A stretch of DNA of 7,878 nucleotides from positions 1-7,878 of the forward strand of contig JAHHSW010000035.1 in NCBI GenBank assembly GCA_020024985.1, written 5' to 3'. The DNA comes from Anaeroplasmataceae bacterium (lineage in GTDB: Bacteria > Bacillota_I > Bacilli_A > Acholeplasmatales > Anaeroplasmataceae). Position 1 is the first letter of the stretch. Each line of letters starts with the position of its first letter. The notes beneath the pieces are model-generated. The model was not told the DNA's origin and did no database searches. It was given only the letters and a program-made list of their open reading frames with translations. Made by a program: the position numbers and the translations under genes. Positions 1 through 7,112 of the stretch are shown one piece after another.

Positions 1-41
1 CTTATTAAAAAAGTTAGTCTAGAATAACTATAGGTAAACAA

Positions 42-67
42 AAATTATAAATTCTATTTTATAATTT
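42..67 (+). promoter_or_regulatory. Possible promoter -10 box within an A+T inverted repeat
   Basis: TATAAT at 60-65 matches the consensus -10 box and lies about 40 bases before the start codon of the first transporter gene. It sits in the right arm of a perfect 10-base inverted repeat (42-51 and 58-67, 6-base loop). No convincing -35 box is found 16-18 bases upstream. Such repeats arise easily in A+T-rich DNA, so the promoter call is weak. Nothing else is recognised in positions 1-105. Confidence 0.3.
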
Positions 68-105
68 AAAAAGGCACTAAAAATTTAATAAAGGAGAAAA
101 GAAAA

Positions 106-1872
106 ATGGAAAAGAAGGAAGGAACATTTAGCTTTCTCTATAAGCAGGCTAAGGATAAAAGAAAAAATTTAGTCTTTTCAGTAATTACAGCGTTTTTATC
201 TACAATTTCTGAAATTGTACCATATATATTCGTTGCTATGATGATTTCTATGCTTATAGCTGGGAAAACTGATTTATGGGCATATGGAAGGCTCTCTATA
301 TATGCAATTTTGTTTTATGCGCTTAAGATAGTATTTCATTCTATCTCAACTAACACAAGCCATAAGGCAACATTTCAAATTCTTGCTAATCTAAGAAAGG
401 AATGTACAGATAAGCTTTCAAGAATGCCTCTAGGGGAGGTAAAAAGAAGACCTACAGGTAGCTTAAAGAGTGTTATTGTAGAGAGGATAGATTCAATTGA
501 AACAACCCTCGCTCACGTAGTACCGGAGTTCACCTCAAACCTATTACCACCTATAGTAATTATTATATTTATTTTTATTTTAGACTGGAGAATGGGCTTT
601 GCAAGCTTGATAACCCTAGCTATAGGCTTTTTATGTATGATGGGTATGTATATTGGTTATGAGAAGTATTTTAAAAGAACCATAGATACTACTAAAAGGC
701 TTAATGATACCTCAGTTGAGTATATTAATGGTATTGAGGTAATTAAGGCCTTTAGTAAGACTGAAAGCTCCTATAAGAAGTTTAAGGATGCTGCCTTAGA
801 CTGTGCAGATAGCTATGTTAGATGGATGAGAAAATCTAATTTATGGTTTACAGCTGCCTTAGTTATTATGCCAGCTACTATGCTTAGTATACTTCCTATT
901 GGAAGCCTACTATATATGAATAATTTAATTAATTTAACTGATTTAATTATTGTAATTTTATTTTCAATTGCGTTAATTGATCCATTTATAAGAATTGCTT
1001 CCTATGAGGATGATTTAAGACAGATTGATGTTATAGTTGGAGAGGTTTTAGATATATTAAATTCTAAGGAGCTTATAAGACCAAATGAATTAAGTAAGGA
1101 GAATGTAATACTAGATAGTAGTATTACCCTTAAGGACGTTCATTTTAGCTATCAGGCTGATGAGGAGGTCCTTCATGGAATTAATTTAAATATTAAGGAC
1201 AAGGACTATGTAGCCTTAGTTGGTCCATCAGGAAGTGGTAAAAGTACTATTGCTAAGCTTATTTCCTCTATGTGGGATGTAGATATGGGAAGTATAAGCG
1301 TTGGTGGAGTTAATATTAAGGATATTCCTCTTAAGGATTATATGAATATGGTTGCCTATGTATCCCAGGATATCTATTTATTTAATCAAAGCATTATGGA
1401 TAATCTAAGGCTTGGTGCTAGAGGGGATATTAGTGATGCTGAAATCATTAATATTTGTAAGGAAAGTGGAGTTCATGATTTTATTATGTCCTTAGAAAAT
1501 GGCTATAAAACTATTGTTGGTAGTGGTGGAGGCCATTTAAGTGGTGGAGAAAGGCAAAGGCTATCAATAGCTCGTGCTATGATTAAGAATTCACCAATAA
1601 TAATTTTAGATGAGGCAACAAGCTATGCTGACCCTGAAAATGAGGCAATTATTCAGGAGTCTGTTTCTAAGCTTATTAAGGATAAGACATTAATAGTTAT
1701 TGCCCATAGATTAAGTACTGTTAAGGACGCTAATAGAATTGTATTAGTTAATAATGGTAATATAGACGCTATAGGAACACACGATGAATTATATAATAGT
1801 AGTCCTCTATATAAGAAGATGTGGGATTCCCATATCAGTGTAAGGGACAGAGGGGAGGAAGACCATGCTTAA
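106..1872 (+). CDS. ABC transporter half, permease fused to ATPase (first of a pair)
   Basis: This is a membrane transporter subunit with a type IV ABC transmembrane domain followed by an ATPase domain. About six hydrophobic segments lie between residues 23 and 296. The ATPase domain (about 340-575) is complete: aromatic A-loop Tyr349, Walker A GPSGSGKST at 373-381, Q-loop Gln421, signature LSGGERQ at 478-484, Walker B with Asp502 and catalytic Glu503, D-loop Asp509 and switch His534. At 588 residues it has the usual length of a half-transporter. The start is supported by AAAGGAG at 90-96, 9 bases upstream. The stop codon lies inside the start of the next transporter gene, so the two are almost certainly co-translated and form a heterodimer. 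The substrate cannot be read from the sequence. The LSGGERQ signature and the Pro-Glu-Asn-Glu after the D-loop recall the YbtPQ/IrtAB-like group as much as drug exporters, but this is an impression and not a family assignment. Export of a peptide, lipid or drug is equally possible. Confidence 0.93.
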   Translation: MEKKEGTFSFLYKQAKDKRKNLVFSVITAFLSTISEIVPYIFVAMMISMLIAGKTDLWAYGRLSIYAILFYALKIVFHSISTNTSHKATFQILANLRKECTDKLSRMPLGEVKRRPTGSLKSVIVERIDSIETTLAHVVPEFTSNLLPPIVIIIFIFILDWRMGFASLITLAIGFLCMMGMYIGYEKYFKRTIDTTKRLNDTSVEYINGIEVIKAFSKTESSYKKFKDAALDCADSYVRWMRKSNLWFTAALVIMPATMLSILPIGSLLYMNNLINLTDLIIVILFSIALIDPFIRIASYEDDLRQIDVIVGEVLDILNSKELIRPNELSKENVILDSSITLKDVHFSYQADEEVLHGINLNIKDKDYVALVGPSGSGKSTIAKLISSMWDVDMGSISVGGVNIKDIPLKDYMNMVAYVSQDIYLFNQSIMDNLRLGARGDISDAEIINICKESGVHDFIMSLENGYKTIVGSGGGHLSGGERQRLSIARAMIKNSPIIILDEATSYADPENEAIIQESVSKLIKDKTLIVIAHRLSTVKDANRIVLVNNGNIDAIGTHDELYNSSPLYKKMWDSHISVRDRGEEDHA

Positions 1873-3598
1873 GATAATTAGAAGGTTTTTAGCCTTTTGT
1901 CAGAAGCAAAATAGAAATAAATTCTATTTATCTATATTTTTATCATTTATTGAATCAATGTTTAATGGCTTAAAGATAGTAGCTATTTATTTCTTACTAT
2001 CAAGTGCCTTTAGTGATTCCTTTGATAGAAGAATGCCACTTATAACCCTAGGTATAATGCTTATAAGCGTTATTGGTCAATGTGCGGTTAGATATTTTGC
2101 GACTATGCTTCAAACTGATGGTGGCTATTCGACCTGTGCTTTAAAAAGAATGGAGATTGCAGAGCATTTAAGATATGTACCAATGGGCTATTTTAATAAT
2201 AATTCAATTGGTCAGGTTTTATCAGTAACCACTAATACTATGCAGTTTTTAGAGGGTATGGCTACTAGAATTATTATGCTAGTATCATCATCAGCCCTAA
2301 CTACCCTAGTTATTACTATTTTAGTATTTACATTTGATTATAGAATTGGCTTTATTTTACTATTAGGACTTATTTTATGTCTTTTAGCCTCAGCCTATTT
2401 AATGAGGAAGGCTAATGAGCTAGCTCCAGAGAAGCAGGAGTGCGAAACAAGGCTTGTAAGCGAGATTGTTGAGTACATTGAAGGAATTAGTGAGGTCAAG
2501 AGCTATAATCTAACAGGAAGCAAATGTGAGGCCTTAAATAAGGCTAATGATGATAATGCTAATTCATTTTATAAAATGGAAAGAAGCTTTACTCCAATTA
2601 TTGGAATAGAGGCCTTCTTAATAAAGCTTACTGGTATAGCTATGGTATTCTTTTCAATTATGTTTAGCTTAAATGGAAGCCTAGCTATAGCTAAGGCTAT
2701 AACTATAATTATTATGTCATTTGTAGTTCTTGCCTCCCTAGAGGGCTCTAGTGCCTATAATGGTCTACTTAGAAATATCGATATGTGTGTTGAAAGAGCT
2801 AATAGGATCATGGAGGTACCACAAATGAATTTAGAGGGTATTAAGGAAAAGCCTACTAGCTATGATATAGAGGCTAAAAATATTGAGTTTAGCTATGAAA
2901 GGAAAAAGATTATAAATGATGTATCATTTAAAATACCTTATGGAGCTACAACCGCAATAGTTGGTCCATCAGGTGGTGGAAAAACCACCCTTACTAAGCT
3001 AATTGCTAGATTCTTTGATGTAGATAAGGGAAGTATTACTCTAGGTGGTGTTAATATTAAGGATTATAATTATGATACCCTAATGTCATCATTTAGCTTT
3101 GTCTTCCAGGATGTCTTCTTATTTAATGATACTATTGCTAATAATATTCGCTTTGGTAATAAGGAGGCCTCAATGGATGAGGTAATAGAGGTAGCTAAGA
3201 AGGCAAGATGCCATGAGTTTATTATGAAGCTTCCAAATGGCTATGATACAGTTCTTGGTGATGATGGAGTTAGCCTATCAGGAGGAGAGAGGCAAAGGCT
3301 ATCTATCGCAAGAGCCATAATGAAGGACGCTCCAATAATTATTTTAGATGAGGCAACTGCTAATGTTGACCCAGAAAATGAGTGTGAGCTAGTTTCTGCA
3401 GTTAATGAGCTAACCCATAATAAAACTATTATTATGATAGCCCATAGGCTTAAGACAGTAATGAATGCTAGCCAAATATTAGTAGTTGAAAATGGTAGAA
3501 TTAAAGAAAGAGGCACTCATAGTGAGCTTATGAAGCAAAATGGCTTATATAAGCGATTTATTGAGGGTAGAGAAAAGGCGGTAAGCTGGAAAATTTAA
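1865..3598 (+). CDS. ABC transporter half, permease fused to ATPase (second of a pair)
   Basis: This is the partner half-transporter, 577 residues, with the same order of domains. About six membrane segments lie between residues 20 and 292, and an ATPase domain spans about 335-565. Its motifs are all consensus: A-loop Tyr344, Walker A GPSGGGKTT at 367-375, Q-loop Gln415, signature LSGGERQ at 471-477, Walker B with Asp495 and catalytic Glu496, D-loop Asp502 and switch His527. The ATG overlaps the last 8 bases of the upstream gene, and its ribosome site GGAGG (1854-1858) lies within that gene, which points to translational coupling. A strong terminator begins 4 bases after the stop, so the operon has only these two genes within the window. 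Both ATP sites keep their key residues, unlike many Bacillota heterodimers in which one site has lost its catalytic glutamate. The substrate and direction of transport are unknown. Confidence 0.93.
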   Translation: MLKIIRRFLAFCQKQNRNKFYLSIFLSFIESMFNGLKIVAIYFLLSSAFSDSFDRRMPLITLGIMLISVIGQCAVRYFATMLQTDGGYSTCALKRMEIAEHLRYVPMGYFNNNSIGQVLSVTTNTMQFLEGMATRIIMLVSSSALTTLVITILVFTFDYRIGFILLLGLILCLLASAYLMRKANELAPEKQECETRLVSEIVEYIEGISEVKSYNLTGSKCEALNKANDDNANSFYKMERSFTPIIGIEAFLIKLTGIAMVFFSIMFSLNGSLAIAKAITIIIMSFVVLASLEGSSAYNGLLRNIDMCVERANRIMEVPQMNLEGIKEKPTSYDIEAKNIEFSYERKKIINDVSFKIPYGATTAIVGPSGGGKTTLTKLIARFFDVDKGSITLGGVNIKDYNYDTLMSSFSFVFQDVFLFNDTIANNIRFGNKEASMDEVIEVAKKARCHEFIMKLPNGYDTVLGDDGVSLSGGERQRLSIARAIMKDAPIIILDEATANVDPENECELVSAVNELTHNKTIIMIAHRLKTVMNASQILVVENGRIKERGTHSELMKQNGLYKRFIEGREKAVSWKI

Positions 3599-3602
3599 TT
3601 AG

Positions 3603-3638
3603 TATGCACCTCTATTTATTAGAGGTGTATATTTTTTT
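3603..3638 (+). terminator. Rho-independent terminator of the ABC transporter operon
   Basis: A 12-base-pair stem (3603-3614 with 3620-3631, one G-U pair) closes a 5-base loop and is followed directly by seven T residues at 3632-3638. It begins 4 bases after the stop codon of the second transporter gene. Further T runs follow at 3642-3647 and 3653-3657. Confidence 0.92.
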
Positions 3639-3658
3639 ACCTTTTTTCAAGCTTTTTC

Positions 3659-3681
3659 CAATAAAATTAGAGGTTTTATTG
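3659..3681 (+). repeat. A+T-rich inverted repeat in the intergenic region
   Basis: CAATAAAA at 3659-3666 and TTTTATTG at 3674-3681 form a perfect 8-base inverted repeat around a 7-base loop. The 12-mer CCAATAAAATTA starting at 3658 recurs at 3793-3804, so similar A+T-rich sequence lies on both sides of the three-hairpin element. The function is unknown. It could be a weak protein-binding site or chance in A+T-rich DNA. Confidence 0.35.
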
Positions 3682-3690
3682 TTATATAAA

Positions 3691-3775
3691 TAGAAGGGCA
3701 GAAAAAACACCCTTCCTGACACGCTAGTGTCTATAAATTCCCTATCGTATCTAGCCTATTTTAGGCTAGATACCA
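3691..3775 (+). ncRNA. Candidate structured RNA or leader with three hairpins
   Basis: Three hairpins follow one another in about 85 bases, upstream of the lipoprotein gene at 3870. The first pairs GAAGGG (3693-3698) with CCCTTC (3710-3715) around an A-rich 11-base loop. The second pairs GACAC (3718-3722) with GTGTC (3727-3731) around GCTA. The third pairs 3747-3757 with 3763-3773, 11 perfect base pairs around a 5-base loop. TATAAA at 3685-3690 could be a -10 box starting transcription near the first hairpin, though no good -35 box is visible. The 3' arm of hairpin 1 (3712-3717) could also pair with the AGGAGG ribosome site of the downstream gene (3857-3862, one G-U pair), which would allow control of translation. 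I do not recognise a known riboswitch class. No U-tract follows hairpin 3, so it is not a standard terminator. It could be a 5' leader, a separate small RNA, or, for hairpin 3 alone, a DNA operator. Confidence 0.35.
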
Positions 3776-3869
3776 CTCTTTAATTTCATATACCAATAAA
3801 ATTAAATTTTTATTTGCTTTATAGATTAGGGAAGAAAGAAAAATTTTAATTCATGAAGGAGGAAAAATC

Positions 3870-4775
3870 ATGAGAAAAAGAAATATATTATTAGGTTTAT
3901 TATTAGCAGGTGGTCTAGGATTATCACTTATGAGCTGTGGTAAGGCAAAGGGCTTAGCTGTTTCATTTGAGGAGGCATATAATACATCAGTATTAAGTGG
4001 TATTGGTTTATTAAGCGAGAGTGCTACCCCTAAGCAGGCTAGCCTAGCTTCATTAGCTAGCTATAAGGAAGAGAGAGAAGCACCTAAGGAAGCTAATGGC
4101 TTAGAGAATTTAACTGATAGCTTTAAAAAGGAAATTATTGATAACCTTGCGATTGCAGAAAACACTCTAGATGGTGAGGGAGCAGTATCACCAGTTACAG
4201 AGTCTGATAAGGAAGGCTATGAAAGCATGTATACAATTACTAGATATGATCTAGATAAGCAAAAGCTAGTTTATACCTTCTATTATAATGAGCTTAAAGA
4301 TAAGGATACCGATGAGCTTGATGATGAGGATGAGGTAATCTTAGAGGGTATCGTTATAAATGGAGATACTACCTATAAGGTACGTGGTAAGAAGGAAATT
4401 GAAAACGATGAAGAGGAAAATGAATTTAGAATTAACCTTGATAATAATAACTATGTAGTTATTGAAACTGAAAGAGAAGGCAAAGAAACTGAGTACAGCT
4501 ACAGCAAGTATGAAAATGGTCGTCTTGTATATGAAGAGGAGGTAGAGTACGAGGTTAATAAGAAGGGTGAGGTTGAGCTTTCATTTGAATCTGAAATTAA
4601 TGGTGTAGAGGTTGAATATAGCTATAAGTTTAAAACTGTTAATGGTGAAAAGCTAATTGACTGTGAAATTGAAAAGGAAAATAAGGAATACGATGTTTTA
4701 ATTAAGAAGACTCTAACTGAGGACGGCAAGGCTAGCTATGAATTCATTAGCTATAAGGAAAGCCTAGATGATTAA
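3870..4775 (+). CDS. Unidentified acidic lipoprotein with strand-rich repeats
   Basis: I do not recognise the family of this 301-residue protein. The N-terminus is a lipoprotein signal: MRKRN, a hydrophobic stretch, then a lipobox Leu-Met-Ser-Cys with the lipidated cysteine at residue 23. The mature protein should therefore be anchored to the outer face of the membrane. After a low-complexity Ala/Ser/Lys/Glu stretch (about 50-75), the rest is rich in Glu, Asp, Lys and Tyr with alternating patterns typical of beta strands. A strand-turn-strand unit recurs: around Tyr121-Tyr135, EYSYSKYENGRLV at 208-220, and EYSYKFKTVNGEKLI at 249-263, suggesting an antiparallel sheet of repeated hairpins. The start is firm, with AAGGAGG at 3856-3862, 7 bases before the ATG. 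It appears to be a single-gene unit, preceded by the three-hairpin element and followed by a terminator shared with the convergent amylase-like gene. A surface-binding or structural role is possible, but nothing shows a ligand. Confidence 0.88.
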   Translation: MRKRNILLGLLLAGGLGLSLMSCGKAKGLAVSFEEAYNTSVLSGIGLLSESATPKQASLASLASYKEEREAPKEANGLENLTDSFKKEIIDNLAIAENTLDGEGAVSPVTESDKEGYESMYTITRYDLDKQKLVYTFYYNELKDKDTDELDDEDEVILEGIVINGDTTYKVRGKKEIENDEEENEFRINLDNNNYVVIETEREGKETEYSYSKYENGRLVYEEEVEYEVNKKGEVELSFESEINGVEVEYSYKFKTVNGEKLIDCEIEKENKEYDVLIKKTLTEDGKASYEFISYKESLDD

Positions 4776-4791
4776 TAATTAGTTAAAGGCT

Positions 4792-4835
4792 TATAAAAGG
4801 AAAAAAGTGGCGAAATCCACTTTTCTCCTTTTATA
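4792..4835. terminator. Bidirectional terminator between convergent genes
   Basis: A 19-base stem with a single mismatch (4792-4810 with 4817-4835) encloses the 6-base loop CGAAAT. The outer parts are A-rich on the left and T-rich on the right, so on either strand a G+C-containing inner hairpin is followed by a T-rich run. It starts 16 bases after the stop of the plus-strand lipoprotein gene and ends 4 bases from the stop of the minus-strand gene, so it can serve both. Confidence 0.9.
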
Positions 4836-4839
4836 TGTA

Positions 4840-6921
4840 TTATCTCCATATTATATCAGTAACAAGCTCACCATTATTAACAATTATATCATTACTAACA
4901 TGAGCAGTGTGGCTCCAATCAATTGGGGAGCTACTATCAAAGATAACAATATTAATATTATCTATTTCCTTATTTAGGCCGAATCTAATAATACCATTAT
5001 CGATAATAGTATTATAGAAGCTACCATCCTCAGTTGTCTTCCAGGCAAATATTTTAATTATTTGACCTGGCTTATAAGGGAAGGTAGTATCTATAGGTAT
5101 CTCATAGCTAACTAAATTAGTATCCTCATTAATAAAGACATGACATACCTTATTTCCATTATCCTCTATTGGTATTTTCTTTTTACCAGAGGATTCAATA
5201 ACACCATTTACCTTTTTACCAATTAAGAATTCAAATTCACTTAGGTTTAAGCCGGTTATATTGATTTCACAGCTCATATAGCCGTCCTCATCCTCCTCAA
5301 GCTTTATCCACCTTGGAGTACCAGTTGACCATTCATATAGCATATAATCCTTATTTCCCTTATAGTGGAAGATTATTTTTTCAACATCAGGGGCTTTTAC
5401 GTTTTTAACCTCTAAAACACTAATTCCATAGCCACTAAGCTTTATTTCACTACCGTTTATAGTAGAGCCTAGGCTATAAATTTCTTTAGGGTTATTTAAG
5501 CCGTAATAAACACTATTACTATCACTAGAGGTATTAATAGCTATAAGATAGGTTTTACCACGGTAGCTACGGGTGAAGGATGCAACCTCATGGTTAAGCT
5601 TAACTGGCTTAAAGTTTCCATATCTTAAAACTAAATTATTACCCTTAAGCCTTGTCATATCCTTATAGAAGGATAGAAGAGAGGCTTTATCATTTAGCTG
5701 GGTATTAACACTAGCTATACTATCATTATATTCATGTGGGGCACTACTAATCTGATATTCATCACCCCATTTATAAGGATATTCCTCCTTATTAAGAATA
5801 GATGAATTACTAATGCCTAGCTCATCACCCTGGTATATCCAGCTTAAGCCAGGTAGCAGCATACTAATAGCTATAGAGGCCTTTATCTTATTTAAATCAT
5901 TATCTAGCTTATCAGTAAGCTTTATATCCTTTTTAGATGAAAGGGCAATAGAAGAAATATTACTTTGGTTATTACTAAAGTATCTATTTTGTCTATCATA
6001 GAAGGCATAAATAAGCTCCTGTCCACTACTAAGCCTAACTCCCTCAGCTATGCTACTAGTAGTAAAGCTATCATAAATTGTATCTACTCCCTTGCTGTAG
6101 GCACTAGCGTTATAGGAAATAGAAGAGCCTCCGGTATCTAGCATAATAAAGGTATTAGGGCTATAAAGCTTTAAATCGTGGTTAAGCTTATTAATTAAGG
6201 CAAGCCCACGAGCCTTGGCTATACTAGCCTGGCTAGAGTCCTTAGTGTCTAGCTCATCATAGGCATAAAGCTTTTCAGCGTCATTAATTCTAAAGCCATC
6301 AGTACCTAAATCTAGATATTTCTTTAATATATCTAGTATCTCCTCATATACCTTAGGATTATCATAATTTAAATCAGCAGTCTCACTACCAAGAGCTGAA
6401 TAATAGAATTTATCAGCTACTGGGTAGGTATTAGGCTTATTTGTATCTGTAAATCTATAGTAATCTATATATTTTTTATTACCCTTTTTAGCCTCTAAAA
6501 ACAAAGGGTGCATAGTAGAGGTATTATTGATTACTAAATCAAGCATTACATACATATCTCTTTTATGGGCTTCCTTTAAAAGCTTTTTATAGGCTCTACT
6601 GCCACCAAGAGAGGCTTTAATTTTAGAAAGCTCTAAAATATCATAGCCATGATGAGAGTTGCTTTCATTAATAGGGCTTAGCATAATAACATCGACATTT
6701 AGGGTGTTCTTTAGATAATCAAGCTTTTCTGTAATACCATCAATATCTCCAAGATTGTCCTTATCATTGCTATCAGCAAAGCTATTAACATTTATTTCAT
6801 AGCCGATTCTTGAATTATTTAAAATACATTTTTCTACAATTTCTTTTTTATTTGAATTGCCACATGAGCTTAGACCCAAAAGGAAGCTAAGCCCTAGCAT
6901 GGCTAATAAGAGTCTTTTCAT
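4840..6921 (-). CDS. GH13 alpha-amylase-like lipoprotein, probably catalytically inactive
   Basis: This is a surface lipoprotein of 693 residues. The signal ends in lipobox Leu-Ser-Ser-Cys with lipidated Cys20. Residues about 36-500 follow the GH13 barrel order: GDIDGITEKLDYLK at 58-71, HGYD at 91-94, ADLNYDNP at 182-189, LPGLSWIYQGDELG at 356-369, then a beta-sandwich to about 505. The catalytic regions depart from the family. Region I reads D128-LVIN-N133, where Asn replaces the usual His. Region II reads DGFRIND (208-214), so the nucleophile position two residues after Arg is Asn213, or the Asp is shifted by one. Region III has Leu261-Asp262 where Gly-Glu is expected. Region IV, normally Asn-His-Asp, reads roughly Ser328-Ser-Lys. 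The reading frame is unbroken, so this is not recent decay. Residues about 510-610 and 615-693 look like two more beta-sandwich modules; the first resembles starch-binding modules of the pullulanase-associated type (CBM41-like), a tentative call. Family knowledge suggests alpha-glucan binding rather than cleavage. It ends at the shared convergent terminator. Confidence 0.9.
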   Translation of the reverse strand: MKRLLLAMLGLSFLLGLSSCGNSNKKEIVEKCILNNSRIGYEINVNSFADSNDKDNLGDIDGITEKLDYLKNTLNVDVIMLSPINESNSHHGYDILELSKIKASLGGSRAYKKLLKEAHKRDMYVMLDLVINNTSTMHPLFLEAKKGNKKYIDYYRFTDTNKPNTYPVADKFYYSALGSETADLNYDNPKVYEEILDILKKYLDLGTDGFRINDAEKLYAYDELDTKDSSQASIAKARGLALINKLNHDLKLYSPNTFIMLDTGGSSISYNASAYSKGVDTIYDSFTTSSIAEGVRLSSGQELIYAFYDRQNRYFSNNQSNISSIALSSKKDIKLTDKLDNDLNKIKASIAISMLLPGLSWIYQGDELGISNSSILNKEEYPYKWGDEYQISSAPHEYNDSIASVNTQLNDKASLLSFYKDMTRLKGNNLVLRYGNFKPVKLNHEVASFTRSYRGKTYLIAINTSSDSNSVYYGLNNPKEIYSLGSTINGSEIKLSGYGISVLEVKNVKAPDVEKIIFHYKGNKDYMLYEWSTGTPRWIKLEEDEDGYMSCEINITGLNLSEFEFLIGKKVNGVIESSGKKKIPIEDNGNKVCHVFINEDTNLVSYEIPIDTTFPYKPGQIIKIFAWKTTEDGSFYNTIIDNGIIRFGLNKEIDNINIVIFDSSSPIDWSHTAHVSNDIIVNNGELVTDIIWR

Positions 6922-6926
6922 TTTCC

Positions 6927-6951
6927 ATCACCTTACGGTGATAGTATAGCA
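6927..6951 (-). promoter_or_regulatory. Palindrome overlapping the ribosome site and a possible extended -10 promoter of the GH13-like gene
   Basis: Read on the minus strand, ATCACC-GTAA-GGTGAT is a perfect 6-base inverted repeat (6942 to 6927) with a GNRA-type loop. Its 3' arm contains the ribosome site AAGGTGAT (6934-6927), which lies 5 bases before the ATG and decides that start. Just upstream on the same strand is TGCTATACT (6951-6943), an extended -10 box, but no good -35 box. If that promoter is used, transcription would start near 6936, inside the loop; the RNA could not fold the hairpin and the palindrome would act as a DNA operator. If transcription starts further upstream, the hairpin would hide the ribosome site. 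The palindrome is certain; its role is inferred. Confidence 0.5.
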
Positions 6952-7018
6952 AAAATAAGCTCTAAAATATAGTAGATATCATTATTTATAGGATTATTTT
7001 CCCAATTAATTAAAAATT

Positions 7019-7086
7019 ATGTCAAAATTATAGACTATATTATAAAATAATGTTATCATAAAATATGCTTTAATTGTCATAGACAA
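7019..7086 (+). promoter_or_regulatory. Possible promoter and small palindrome upstream of the acidic protein gene
   Basis: ATGTCA (7019-7024) and TATAAA (7041-7046), 16 bases apart, are a weak -35/-10 pair. TTGTC-ATA-GACAA (7074-7086) is a perfect 5-base inverted repeat between this promoter and the ribosome site, and a related GTC...TAGAC arrangement occurs at 7021-7035. These could be operator half-sites, but each is short enough to be chance in A+T-rich DNA. Confidence 0.25.
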
Positions 7087-7112
7087 ATAAATTTAAAAAG
7101 GAGGATTTTATA

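Noticed and set aside
3241..3516. Open frame of 91 codons on the minus strand
   Set aside because: It lies wholly inside the ATPase domain of the second transporter gene, opposite its signature and Walker B region, and has no ribosome site.
3690..3776. tRNA-like end: hairpin followed by TACCA near 3771-3775
   Set aside because: There is no T-loop consensus, no acceptor stem pairing the two ends and no anticodon arm of normal size.
3599..3869. Riboswitch or T-box of a known class in the intergenic region
   Set aside because: I found no conserved core of any class I know, no T-box sequence and no terminator-antiterminator pair.
5813..6001. Open frame of 62 codons on the plus strand
   Set aside because: It is antisense to the barrel region of the GH13-like gene, with no ribosome site and a composition that follows from the gene opposite.
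6192..6360. Frameshift or decay as the cause of the altered GH13 nucleophile motif
   Set aside because: The codons ATT-AAT-GAC-GCT are in frame and the conserved flanking residues continue on both sides, so at most a clean one-codon insertion is present.
7020..7025. Perfect TTGACA on the minus strand as a -35 box for the GH13-like gene
   Set aside because: No acceptable -10 box lies 16-18 bases downstream on that strand; the position holds GGAAAA-like sequence.
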